DNA of 23,475 bases from CAZWKQ01 sp964634005 (lineage in GTDB: Bacteria > Bacteroidota > Bacteroidia > Bacteroidales > JACABE01), in the NCBI GenBank assembly GCA_964634005.1, contig CAZWKQ010000027.1, forward strand, positions 1 through 23,475, written 5' to 3'. The notes under the pieces are model-generated. The model was not told where the DNA came from, made no database searches, and saw only the letters and a list, made by a program, of their open reading frames with translations. Positions 7,177 through 16,800 of the stretch are shown piece after piece. Within the stretch, counting starts at the first letter, position 1, and every line of letters begins with the position of its first letter. The translations under genes and the position numbers were made by a program.

Positions 7177-8256
7177 TTATAATTTATATTCAAAACTTAA
7201 TAAAATATGATGTTGAAAGTTTAAATCAGAATTTTTTGGTATAAAACCTTGATAATTTATCGAAAAATTTATATTTGTTACAGGATTGAAATGTATTCCC
7301 GATATAATTGCTTGTCCGTCTGAATTGTAATTCCAATCTTGTGTTTCATTGTTTTTTTTGTTTGACAAAAGATTGTCGTATCGTGCAAAATATTCATATT
7401 TTTTAAGGAAATGCACACTGCCATAAACAGAAAATCCGTATAAATCTTGGTTTTGAATGTTTAAGTGATTTTTGCGGTAATTGTATTCTGCACCTAAACG
7501 AATTTTGTCTTTTAATTTATAACCTGCAAAAGCCGAAAAAAGCTGCTGATCTGCAGGTTTTGTAGGATTTTTTGATTTTGTAAAATCGAAATAAATACGC
7601 GTTTGCAAATTTTTAATTAGATTAAAATCAATACCTGTTGCAAGTTTAACATCTCCGTAATTATCTTGGTCGAAACGAAAACCCTCGCCATTGGTAATTG
7701 CAAAATCAAAGCTTATTTTTTCTATTGGTTTAATAAAAGTTATAAAACCCAAATCGGCACTTGGAATTTTATAATATCTGTCTTGAAATGTTTCGGCTAA
7801 ATAGCGATATCCCCAAAATTTTTCTTGTGTCATATAATGATTTTGTAAGACAGCACCTGCTTGAATTTTAAAAGTTTCCGAAGGTTTCCATTCAATTGAA
7901 GCAAATTTAAGGTTCATAGTATAAAATGCTCCGTCTTTTGAAGTATTAACAACCTGTAAGTTGTTGCCAGATGTGTCTTTTACCGAAATAGTTCCTATGG
8001 TTGTAGGCCTTCCTGCATCAATAATTATTTTTCCTGAAAATTGTTTACTAAACTGATATTCATAGCCAAAATGTGCTCGACCAAACCAAAATCCGTATTT
8101 TTTATCTGTATATTTGGTTGCATTGAAATCAAAATTCCCAAATACCTGAATTATCGGCTTCCCATAAGGTTTAAAAATTGTATCAATTTGTCCGAAAGCT
8201 GCATTATATAGCATTAATGCCAAAACCGTAACAAAAATTAATTTTATTTTTCCCAT
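7177..8256 (-). CDS. Outer-membrane porin-like beta-barrel protein
   Basis: A signal peptide (about residues 1-22, ending NAAFGQ) is followed by alternating amphipathic strands throughout the 359 residues, with many aromatic girdle residues, such as FWFGRAHFGYEYQF and FARYDNLL. It ends in the aromatic-containing strand LLSFEYKL typical of outer-membrane barrels. It resembles Bacteroidota porins of the phosphate-selective OprO/P type, though substrate cannot be read from the sequence. Its position between the ArsF-like redox gene and the CDF exporter suggests passage of an ion or small oxyanion across the outer membrane as part of this operon. It lies 12 bases before the DUF2798-like gene. Confidence 0.85.
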   Translation of the reverse strand: MGKIKLIFVTVLALMLYNAAFGQIDTIFKPYGKPIIQVFGNFDFNATKYTDKKYGFWFGRAHFGYEYQFSKQFSGKIIIDAGRPTTIGTISVKDTSGNNLQVVNTSKDGAFYTMNLKFASIEWKPSETFKIQAGAVLQNHYMTQEKFWGYRYLAETFQDRYYKIPSADLGFITFIKPIEKISFDFAITNGEGFRFDQDNYGDVKLATGIDFNLIKNLQTRIYFDFTKSKNPTKPADQQLFSAFAGYKLKDKIRLGAEYNYRKNHLNIQNQDLYGFSVYGSVHFLKKYEYFARYDNLLSNKKNNETQDWNYNSDGQAIISGIHFNPVTNINFSINYQGFIPKNSDLNFQHHILLSFEYKL

Positions 8257-8310
8257 TTATTATTAAAGTTTTAAATATAAAAATATTAATATTATTTAGC
8301 CCTGCTTAAA

Positions 8311-8604
8311 TTAAGAGAAATGAACCGTAAAATTTAACAGTTTTTGAAAAGTTAGATTTATTATATTGTAAAAATTTCCTGTATTGAATACTGTGTAAGC
8401 TATTAAATTGGCAATTATTGATAAAGAGATAATTGTTACAATTATTGTAAAGTAAGACAATTGTAAACCCAAAGAACTTGAAATTATCATTAGAACTGAT
8501 TTTACCAGATATACAACTCTACAATAATTAAATGAAAAGAAAATAACAATATTTCCTATTAATAAAACATCAAACCAACTTATTTTTTTTGATATGCTTT
8601 GCAT
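8311..8604 (-). CDS. Hypothetical small membrane protein
   Basis: I do not recognise this 97-residue reading frame. It starts MQSISKKISWFDVLL and has two to three hydrophobic segments (about 10-27, 30-48 and 52-72) followed by a polar tail. It fills the space between the ArsF-like and porin genes on the same strand, which favours a real gene. In related gene sets this place is often taken by a much larger permease or CcdA-like protein, so it could be a short remnant of one, but no permease motif is visible. The AT-rich sequence makes chance open frames rich in Ile/Leu/Phe likely, so confidence is limited. Confidence 0.4.
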   Translation of the reverse strand: MQSISKKISWFDVLLIGNIVIFFSFNYCRVVYLVKSVLMIISSSLGLQLSYFTIIVTIISLSIIANLIAYTVFNTGNFYNIINLTFQKLLNFTVHFS

Positions 8605-8638
8605 TCTTCAGAAATTATTACAAACGAAGTATCATAAA

Positions 8639-8666
8639 GTTTTGTAATATCAAATATTAGCAAAAC
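8639..8666 (-). terminator. Hairpin after the ArsF-like gene, possible weak terminator
   Basis: GTTTTG and AATAT arms pair with ATATT and CAAAAC around a 3-base loop with small bulges. On the minus strand the stem is followed by TTTATGAT. It lies 22 bases past the ArsF-like stop and may attenuate the operon. Confidence 0.35.
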
Positions 8667-8688
8667 AACAGTTAATATCATCAATAAA

Positions 8689-9099
8689 TCATTGCATCAT
8701 TTCAATTATTTTTGCTTTTAGCAACTCTTTGTATTTTGTGGGATTAGATTTTGCATATTGAAATGCAGTGTTAGTGAAATCGGTTTTAGTTCCGTCAGCT
8801 TTGATGATAAGTAAAGTGGAAAAACCAATTTGATATTTTTCGACAAGTGCTTTATTAGCTTTATCATCTATGTTAAAGGACTCAAATTTTATAGTTCCGT
8901 TGTCAATTTTGCTTTTAAAATTTTCGTTCAACATTTCTTTAGCGGCATTTTCAACTGCAAGGCATGAAGGACAGCGGTTAGTAGCATGGAAATAATAAAT
9001 AAAAATTTTTTCATTTGAAGTTTTTGTTTGTGCCTGACTTAAAGTAAAAAACATTGTACTAAATAAGATTGCTATAAATAAATTTATTAATTTTTGCAT
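8689..9099 (-). CDS. ArsF-like secreted CxxC thioredoxin-fold protein
   Basis: A signal peptide (about 1-23, ending SQAQ) is followed by a thioredoxin-like fold of about 110 residues with the motif RCPSC (C43, C46) after the strand IFIYYFHATN. The conserved pattern YxFHxTxRCxxC and the later VEKYQIGFSTLLII fit the family labelled in databases as nitrophenyl compound nitroreductase subunit ArsF-like. That label is historical and the function is unproven; a periplasmic disulfide or metal(loid)-thiol role is inferred. Related genes commonly cluster with a TM0996-type thioredoxin and a permease or CcdA-like protein. Here only the thioredoxin neighbour is present, 157 bases upstream. Confidence 0.75.
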   Translation of the reverse strand: MQKLINLFIAILFSTMFFTLSQAQTKTSNEKIFIYYFHATNRCPSCLAVENAAKEMLNENFKSKIDNGTIKFESFNIDDKANKALVEKYQIGFSTLLIIKADGTKTDFTNTAFQYAKSNPTKYKELLKAKIIEMMQ

Positions 9100-9193
9100 A
9101 GGTTTATATTTTAAATTTTAAGTTAAATATTTTAATATTTCATTAAATAGCGAAATTAAAAAACAAAAAAATATTTGATTTAAATTTCTTTTG

Positions 9194-9242
9194 AAAGCTA
9201 TTTATTAGTTATATAAATTATTATAAATAATCAAATAGCTTT
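9194..9242 (-). repeat. Long inverted repeat between the TM0996-like and ArsF-like genes
   Basis: Perfect 10-base arms, AAAGCTATTT (9194-9203) and AAATAGCTTT (9233-9242), enclose 29 A/T-rich bases that can pair further. It starts 15 bases past the TM0996-like stop. There is no U-tract on the minus strand, so it could be a processing site or operator rather than a terminator. Confidence 0.45.
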
Positions 9243-9256
9243 TTAATATATATGCA

Positions 9257-9508
9257 TTAATTTTGGGTAGCATTTTCAATAAAATTTTTGATTTCAGTTT
9301 TTGATGGTACTCTGCCACTAAAAACTACTTTTCCATTTACAACTAATGCTGGAGTCATCATAATACCATAGTTCATAATTTGAGTAATGTCTTCAATTTT
9401 TTCTACATCAGCATCAAAGTTATTTTCTTTGACAACTTCAATTGTAACTTTTTCAAGGACTTTGCATTTAGTACAACCTGTTCCAAGAATTTTTAAATTG
9501 ATTTTCAT
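9257..9508 (-). CDS. Small redox-active disulfide protein, TM0996/MTH895 thioredoxin family
   Basis: From the ATG at 9508 the protein has 83 residues, the normal length for this family. It starts MKINLKILGTGCTKCKVLE, with the redox pair C12 and C15 in GCTKC, and continues with the thioredoxin-fold cis-Pro segment MMTPALVVNGKVVFSGRVPS. These cytosolic proteins are small thioredoxin/glutaredoxin-like thiol carriers that often sit beside permeases or arsenic/mercury genes. An in-frame TTG at 9544 is rejected as a start because it lies inside the -7 element of the promoter at 9542-9573. It is the first gene of the operon and probably supplies reducing power or metal transfer to the later products. 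Confidence 0.88.
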   Translation of the reverse strand: MKINLKILGTGCTKCKVLEKVTIEVVKENNFDADVEKIEDITQIMNYGIMMTPALVVNGKVVFSGRVPSKTEIKNFIENATQN

Positions 9509-9541
9509 ACATTTTTGACATTTAATTGTTTTAATATTTCG

Positions 9542-9573
9542 CAAAATTATGAAATGTTTTTTTTAACCACAAA
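9542..9573 (-). promoter_or_regulatory. Bacteroidota-type promoter of the metal/redox operon
   Basis: On the minus strand TTTG (9573-9570), 20 bases, then TAATTTTG (9549-9542) match the phylum -33/-7 consensus with one extra spacer base. It lies 34 bases before the ATG of the TM0996-like gene and helps fix that start. Confidence 0.55.
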
Positions 9574-9731
9574 ATATTTTTTTTATTTTTAATCAAAGCA
9601 TTTGTTACAATTATTGTTTTATAATTCGATTTGTTATCAATACCAAAAATTACTTGTGAATTTGATATTTTAATTTTCAATTTATAGGAAGATTTTGCTT
9701 TTACTTCAACGTAGTTCGATTTTGTATTACT

Positions 9732-9843
9732 TTATCATTTTCAATCATCTTTTAAATATTAATTTAATCCAAATTAGTCGATAAAGATTTTATTAATCGA
9801 GTTTATACTAAATAATTTAATTAGTTCACTGTGTTCCTAATGA
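9732..9843. repeat. Dispersed intergenic repeat, copy 2
   Basis: The first part (9733-9824) aligns in direct orientation with 5251-5342. The end module (about 9815-9843, containing aattagttcactg) aligns with 5335-5364 only in inverted orientation. The stretch 9574-10555 holds this repeat, the tandem array, an assembly gap, hairpins and a terminator; no gene was seen. Confidence 0.7.
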
Positions 9844-9928
9844 AAAATGAATTTAAAAACTTTCTTTTACATATTAAAATTTTTAAATGTATAATAAAGC
9901 ATAAAGTTAAACTGCTATGAAATGTAAG

Positions 9929-10292
9929 TTGCAAAATTTTGCAGGTAGCAAAGCAACCCTGCAAATATAGTTGCANNNNNNNNNNNNNNNNNNNNNNNNN
10001 NNNNNNNNNNNNNNNNNNNNNNNNNNNNNNNNNNNNNNNNNNNNNNNNNNNNNNNNNNNNNNNNNNNNNNNNNNNAAATTTTGCAGGTGGCAAAACAGCC
10101 TTGCAAATATAGTTGCAAAATTTTGCAGGTGGCAAAACAGCTCTGCAAATATAGTTGCAAAATTTTGCAGGTGGCAAAACAGCCTTGCAAATATAGTTGC
10201 AAAATTTTGCAGGTAACAAAACAGCCCTGCAAATATAGTTGCAAAATTTTGCAGGTGGCAAAGCAGCCCTGCAAACATAGTTGCAAAATTTT
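9929..10292. repeat. 42-bp tandem repeat array, interrupted by an assembly gap
   Basis: One unit lies left of the gap and five units lie right of it, with the TTGCAGG element recurring at 10081, 10123, 10165, 10207 and 10249 (exact 42-base steps); a degenerate unit follows at 10291. Adjoining units create the perfect palindrome TGCAAAATTTTGCA, and inside each unit TTTGCAGG pairs with CCTGCAAA around a 12-base loop. Because 42 is a multiple of 3, several frames on both strands stay open; I regard these as non-coding. Units differ by a few substitutions and have no unique spacers. Confidence 0.92.
9976..10075. other. Assembly gap of 100 N inside the tandem array
   Basis: Exactly 100 N separate the array halves. 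The distance between flanking units (9939 to 10081, 142 bases) is not a multiple of 42, so the gap length is a placeholder and the true copy number is unknown. Confidence 0.98.
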
Positions 10293-10403
10293 ACATATAG
10301 CTGTGCAGCCCTTTTTTAGAGGGTTTCAAAAAAAATAGTGTTTTGGGGAATAATATTTTTTATACAGTAAAATAAGGATTAAGCACAAATTATATCGAAA
10401 TTT

Positions 10404-10420
10404 TATGCCAAAATGGCATA
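10404..10420. repeat. Perfect short palindrome, possible operator or hairpin
   Basis: TATGCCA and TGGCATA arms of 7 bases flank AAA. On the minus strand it is preceded by TGACAGACTC, reminiscent of activator sites of sigma-54 genes, but no adequate -24/-12 element or nearby gene was found. Confidence 0.4.
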
Positions 10421-10440
10421 GAGTCTGTCATAGAAATATT

Positions 10441-10465
10441 CCTTTCTAAATGGAGTTTAGAAAGG
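10441..10465. repeat. Perfect 10-bp hairpin in the bTHX-array intergenic region
   Basis: CCTTTCTAAA (10441-10450) and TTTAGAAAGG (10456-10465) enclose a 5-base loop. No U-tract follows on either strand, so an ordinary terminator is unlikely; a structured RNA or a repeat element is possible. Confidence 0.5.
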
Positions 10466-10498
10466 AGAATCTAAATAGTGGTTTCACAAAACAAAAAA

Positions 10499-10521
10499 AG
10501 GCTGCCTTTTCTTGACAGCCT
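10499..10521 (-). terminator. Terminator of the bTHX gene
   Basis: On the minus strand AGGCTG, an 11-base loop and CAGCCT are followed directly by a run of seven T. It lies 35 bases past the bTHX stop. Confidence 0.8.
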
Positions 10522-10555
10522 CTTCTAAAAAAAATTATTGGTCGAATTCGAAAAT

Positions 10556-10756
10556 TTATTCGGTTTTTTCTTCTTCTTTTTTCTTGGTAGAAGTTTTTTT
10601 AGCCTTTTTTTCTGTAGTTTCGGTTTTGGCAACTTCGTTTATCACAGGTTCCTTAGAGATAATAGTTGCTTTTTTCTTTTTTTTCTTAGAACGGCGAACT
10701 CCTGAGGACCCTATAACTATTTTGCCTCTTCTTGTTTTTTTATCTCCTTTTCCCAT
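10556..10756 (-). CDS. Small ribosomal subunit protein bTHX with K/E-rich tail
   Basis: The first 27 residues, beginning MGKGDKKTRRGKIVIGSSG and continuing VRRSKKKK, match the bTHX (THX) family, a small basic peptide that binds 16S rRNA in the head of the 30S subunit and is widespread in Bacteroidota. The conserved core is followed by a tail of about 40 residues made mainly of Lys, Glu, Thr and Ala (from about residue 28 to 66), a low-complexity extension likely disordered in solution. It lies 66 bases after the giant protein gene and has its own terminator; no clear promoter was seen in the spacer. Confidence 0.88.
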   Translation of the reverse strand: MGKGDKKTRRGKIVIGSSGVRRSKKKKKKATIISKEPVINEVAKTETTEKKAKKTSTKKKEEEKTE

Positions 10757-10822
10757 AACTCTATTATTTTAATTAGTAATAAGTTTTTGTAAAATTAGTA
10801 ATTATTTAATATAAAACAAAAT

Positions 10823-13800
10823 TTATTCGGGAATAATAGAAACAGCACCGTTTTTCAAGTTTTCATCAATTACAATAAGGTCAGAAATATCAACTACACC
10901 GTCGCCATTCAAGTCGTACACTATATAACCTGTGGTTCCGTTAGTAAGGTCGCTGTCCATATCTACCAAATCGCTGATATCAACAACTCCATCCTGATTA
11001 ACATCACCAACCATAATGGCAAACTTGCCGGGAGCTACCTGTTTCTGATTGCTTCCGTAGGCTTTATCTGCCGAAGTTGTAAAATCGTAATAAACTGTAT
11101 CATTGTCAAACGAAACAGTTGATGCACTCCATGTTTCTAAATGGTTTCGATTATTGACCACTATGTAATACTTTTCTTTTAGTTCGCAGCCGATTTCTCT
11201 GTTTGAATTTCCCGAAGTGCCAATATGCATTCCCAATGGTTGAGCAGTAATAATGTTTAAATTACTGTCAACTAATTTAATATTAACAGAATCGGCAATT
11301 GATAAGTTCCAGTGAGGGCCGTTTTCATTCATTGCATTATTCATATCAATACCATTGAATAGTCCTTCAAGATATACTTTCAATTGAAGATTTTTTGATT
11401 TAACGTTAACAAAGATTTCATCGGTTTGAGTACATCCGTTAGTATCGGTAACAGTAACAGTGTATAGTTTCGACATTTCGGGAGTAAACTCTACGTTTTG
11501 TAAAATGCCGTCAGACCACGAATAAATAACTCCGCCAGTGGCCGAAAGTATTAATTTTTGACCTTTGCAAACAGTAGTGTCGCTGCCTGCATTTGCCAAT
11601 GGTAATTGGTTAACGGTCACAGTAGTAATATCGGAATAAATATTATCGCAATAATTATTCGTAATCTCTGCTCTGTATTCCCAATTTCTGGCTAAATCGG
11701 GATAGTCGGTTATTATGCTGTCGGAAATATTAATATCCGTCCATAAGTTATTATCGTGTCTTTTCTGCCATTTTACTATATTACCGGTATATCCCGATAG
11801 AGTAATATTTTGAGTAAAATCGCCAAAGCATATCGACTGATTTGAAGAAATAGTTCCTTTGGCAGGTTTATCGATAACTTCAATTGAAGCAGCTTCGGAA
11901 TACTGGTTATCGCAGGGTTGATTACCAATAACAGCTCTGTAATTCCATATTCCAGTACTATCGGGAATTTCAGCATAGATGCTGTCGGTAAAAATAATGT
12001 CTGTCCAATTTCCGTAATTATGACTCTTTTGCCATTTAATGATATTTCCGGTAAATCCGGTTAAAATCAAATCGCCTGTTGAATTATCTTTACAAATAGT
12101 TTTACTTCCGGTTATAACTCCCGAATTAGATTTAGGAACAACAATAATCTGTGCTGTATCGGAATACGAATCGTTACAAACTCCGTTTCCGACTACTGTC
12201 CTGAATAATAAAGTGCTATTTAAGTTGCCGGTAATTAGTGTGTTTGAGTTTGCCCCTGAAATATTATTCCATGTTATTCCATTATCTGATGAAGTCTGCC
12301 ATCTTATGTTGCCGAAATAGTTGTTAAGAGTAAGACTAACGCTGTTATCGGCACAAATAATACTGTCGGATGTAACTATATTACCACCCGAAGGAGCATT
12401 ATCTACCTTAATATATTTAGGTGTTGAATATACCGATGGACAACTTCCGTTTGTTACTTTGGCTCTAAAGTATTTACTTTGACTAAGACTTTCGGAAGTA
12501 AATATATTTGAATTGTATCCCGAGCCTGTAATAATATCCGACCAGTCGGTTACACCGTCGATAGACTGTTGCCATTGAATGGTACCTGTATTGTTATTAA
12601 GAGATAAAGTTGCAGAATTGCCTTCGCAGATAGTGTCGGCAGAACTGATAACATAGCCTGCAATACTTTGAGAACTGATTTGGATTTTAACTGCATTTGA
12701 GTATTTTGTCGGACAAGTCGGGTTTGTAAGTCTTGCTCTGTAATATCTGTCGGAAGTTAATACAGGTGTATTATAAACCGCAGAATACAAGCCTGTTCCT
12801 CCTGTGGCAGCAGCCCAAGTATTACTGTCGGCTGATTGTTCCCAAACTATATTTCCCGTATAGTTTGTTAATGCAATAGATGTGCTGTTTCCGGTACAAA
12901 TATTCTGAGGATTAGCTGTGGCAATACCACCATCAGGCATAGCATAAACCATTACGCTGCCGATATTTGAGAAAACAGCTTGACATGTTCCGCTTGTTAC
13001 TCTTGCCCTGTAATACATAGTGCTGTTTAGTTGCGGAGTAATAAATGTATTTGAATTAAATCCCGACCCTGTGTTAACTTCAGTCCAATTTCCGGTTCCT
13101 GTTGTAGATTGTAACCATTGGATATTACCAATATTATTGGTTAAATTAAGCTGTGCGGTATTTCCCTGGCATGTAGGAGTTCCTGTGACTGTAACAGTTC
13201 CGGCTACTGATGCAGGATAAATATTTATAACAACGGTATTCGAATATGAAGAACAGTTGTTTAAAGTTAATCTGGCTCTGTAATATTTGGTTTGAGTAAG
13301 AACAGGAGTAGTATAAACCGACGAATTAGCACCACTTCCGCCTTGAACATTGTTCCATGTTATTTCATCATTACTTTCTTCCCATTGAATAAGACCGGTA
13401 TTGCCTGTTAACGAAATTGATGTGGAACCGGTTTGACAAAACTGAGTATTTGATGCAACGGCAGTCCCCGATATAGGAGTAGGTTCAACATTAACTACGG
13501 CAGCGTTTGTAAAAGTATCGGGACAAACACCGTTGCTTAATTTTGCTCTGAAGTAAGTAGTAGTGTTTAAAATTCCGGTTAAAAACGAATTACTATTGAT
13601 ACCGATGCCATTAATTACATCTGTCCACCCGTTTATACCATCAGACGAATTTTGCCATTGAATATTGCCAAAGTAATTACTTAACAGAATATTTGCCTGA
13701 TTTCCCGAGCAGATATTTTGTGTTAATGGGCTAATATTACCCGGTAGGGGCATAGTATCGGTAGTTACTGCCAAAACCGAAGAATAAAGCGAAGGACAGG

Positions 13801-16800
13801 CACCGTTTGTTATCTTGGCTCTGAAATATGTGTTTTGATATAAATTTTCGGTAATAAAATTCGACGATTGATAGCCTGTTCCACTAAGTACGTCGTTCCA
13901 ATTATTAATTCCGTCGTTCGATTGTTGCCATTGTACCGAGCCGGTATGATTTTCTATTGATAATTCGGCCTTTGAACCTTGACAAATAACATCGTTAAGT
14001 AATCTTACATTACCATTTACTGTTGAATCGGAAACTTTTATATGAACAATATTTGAATACGAACTCGGACATTGATTATTAGAAAGTTTAGCTCTGTAAA
14101 ATATTGATGTTGTTAACGATGGAGTAGTATAATTTGCAGTATTGCTTCCCGAGCCTCCAATAGCGTTAACCCAAGTAGTGTTAGTATCAGTAGTTTGTTC
14201 CCATTGGATGTTTCCGTTATAACCGCTTAAATTAACAGTAGTTTGGCTTCCTGCACATATATTATCTGTTGCCGAAGCTGTACCGCCGGCATTTTGAGGA
14301 AAAGTAACAATATTTGTAATTGGAGAATAAACTACAGGACAATTTCCGCTGGTAACTTTGGCTCTGAAATAATAAGTTTTATTTAAAGAAGTGAAATTAG
14401 TCAAAGGGTAAGTTGTATAAACATCGGAGTTTATTCCATTCCCAGAAGTTACTTCAGTCCAATTGCCGGTGCCGGTCGGCGAATGCAACCACTGAACAGA
14501 GCCAACATAGTTAGTAAGAGTAATAACTGATGTATTTCCTCCGCAAATCGGAGAGCCTGAATTGGAAATTGTTCCGCCTACTGCATTTGGATATACATTT
14601 ATTTTTACCGTTTGTGAGTAAGAAAAACAATTATTAATACTTAATTTTACTCTGTAATACGTAGTTTGAGTTAAGTTGGGTGTTACATAGGTTGAAGATG
14701 TAGAACCGCTTCCTCCTATAACATTTATCCAGTTAATTGAATCATTACTTTGTTCCCATTGAATACTGCCTGTTTGTCCGCTTATGCTTACCGAAGTACT
14801 TGTGCCACTGCATATATTACTATTGGTTGTGCTGACACTTCCTGTATTTGGCGAAGGCAATACATTAACATAAGTTGTATTAGAATAAGAAACACTACAA
14901 ACTCCATTACTCAATAATGCTCTGAAATACATTGGTGAAATTAAATTTGCAGTAGTGTAATTATTAGTATTTTCGCCTGTACCGCCTGTTACGTTTATCC
15001 AACTTGTTCCGTTAATCGACTGCTGCCATTGAATATTTCCGGAATAATTTGTTAATTGCAATACAGTTGAAGTGTTGGCGCAAATTTCGTTTGGAACTGC
15101 AAAAGAGTTACCTCCGGCAGTTGGCTGTAATACTGTAATTGTATATAAATCGGAAAATACATTTTCGCAAGAAGTATTTCCAACTATTGCTCTGTAATCC
15201 CAAATACCTGTATTATCAGGAGTATCGGAAATACTGACAGCAGTAGAATTAATATCTGTCCAGTTACCGTTATTATATCTTTTCTGCCATTTAATAATAT
15301 TTCCGGTGTAATTGTTTAGTGTTAAAGTTCCTGTATTGCTGCCAAGACAAATCTCGGTGTTATTTCCTGAAATATAACCACCTGCAGGCATAGAGAACAC
15401 ATTAATAATATTTTGCTTGGTAGTAGTATATTGTCCGTTAACAGTTAAGCTTACTGTTTTCAATCCCGGAGTAGAATATTTAACAAAGTGAGGACCTACT
15501 GTATTTGCGGTTGCAGGATTTGCCCCCTGACCAAAATTCCAGTAATATGAGTTTATATTTCCCGAAGAAGTGTTAGTAAATAGAACCGAATCGCTTGAGC
15601 AAACATACATTTTATTATAAATAAAATCGGCAATAGGAACACTTTCTTCTAAATTTATGTCATCAATGTACCAGTAATCAATATTTCCGAGATTACCGGT
15701 GGCAGTAAATGCAATATACATATAAGGAGCATTCGAACTGTTAGGAATAACAACAGAGTGATTTGAAGGTCCTATATTTCCGTTACCTGAAACAATTTCA
15801 AAATTCTCATCGTACCAGTTTATTGCATCCGTTGATGATTGAACTTTAAGAGTACAGTCTGTCGAAAAATCGTCGTAAAATTGCTTAAAACTCAACCTTA
15901 TTAGGGCAATACCCTGAGTATTAAATTTAGGTGAAACCAATCTGGTAGTACCGTTCCATGACTGATATGTAAGTTTCATTTCGTTTGCTGCTCCACCGGC
16001 GAGGTTTGTAAGGCTTACAGTCCATTTATCCATAACTCCAGATGAATTTTGGGTAGTCCAGCAATTTGGAAATGAAGTAGAATTGAAGTTTTCTGTTATT
16101 GGTAAATTGTAGGGTTGACAAGGTGTTTTAAAAGTCATATTATTACCGTACGTCGTACCGAAGCTGTTTGTGGCAACAATTCTGTAATTATAAGTTGTAT
16201 TTTGCTGTAAACCCGATAAGTATCTGTATAATATTATTGTAGTATCACCACTAATAACCGATGGAATGGCCAATGCCGAGTCGGTATAATTTGTAGTTAA
16301 TCCCCATTGGAATTTAACCGTTGTTTGTAATCCGTTTGCTTTGACACTTCCGTAAATAATAGCACTATCAACACTCAGTACATTTGCAGGCAGGGTCGAT
16401 ACAACAGGCGGCAAATTTCCATCGCCTGTAACCGTAATATCGTCGATATACAGATTATTTCCGTAGTTATTAACAGCTTGAAACTTGAATTTAATATTAC
16501 TTCCTATAAACGGTTGAAGGCTTATAACTTCGTCTCTCCAATCTGACGAAGTAGTCGGAACAAAAGATGATGTGAGTAAAGAACCGGTAGATAATTCAAC
16601 ACCTCCTTTTTGATAAATAGGAACAGGGTTATATGTATTTCCGCAATCTGTCGAATAAAAAATCTTTAAAGAATCGGTGCTTGTTGTAGAATAATATCTG
16701 TAGGCTACTTTAAAATTAAGTTTCGGATTTGTTGCATTTACAAGATTATAAGTAGGAGAAATCAAATCATCAATTTGTCCTTTTGTACTATATGAGTAAA

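Noticed and set aside
9509..9544. TTG start of the TM0996-like gene at 9544
   Set aside because: It falls inside the -7 promoter element, and the family normally starts at the MKI segment encoded from 9508.
9929..10338. CRISPR array
   Set aside because: Units are contiguous 42-base repeats with no unique spacers, and no cas gene is nearby.
9821..10338. Cysteine-rich repeat proteins on either strand across the array
   Set aside because: Several frames on both strands are open only because the unit length is a multiple of three and lacks stops; they also run through the 100 N.
10395..10440. Sigma-54 promoter with activator site (TGACAG, TGGCATAAAATTTCG) on the minus strand
   Set aside because: The -12 element reads TTCG instead of TTGC, and no minus-strand gene starts within several hundred bases.
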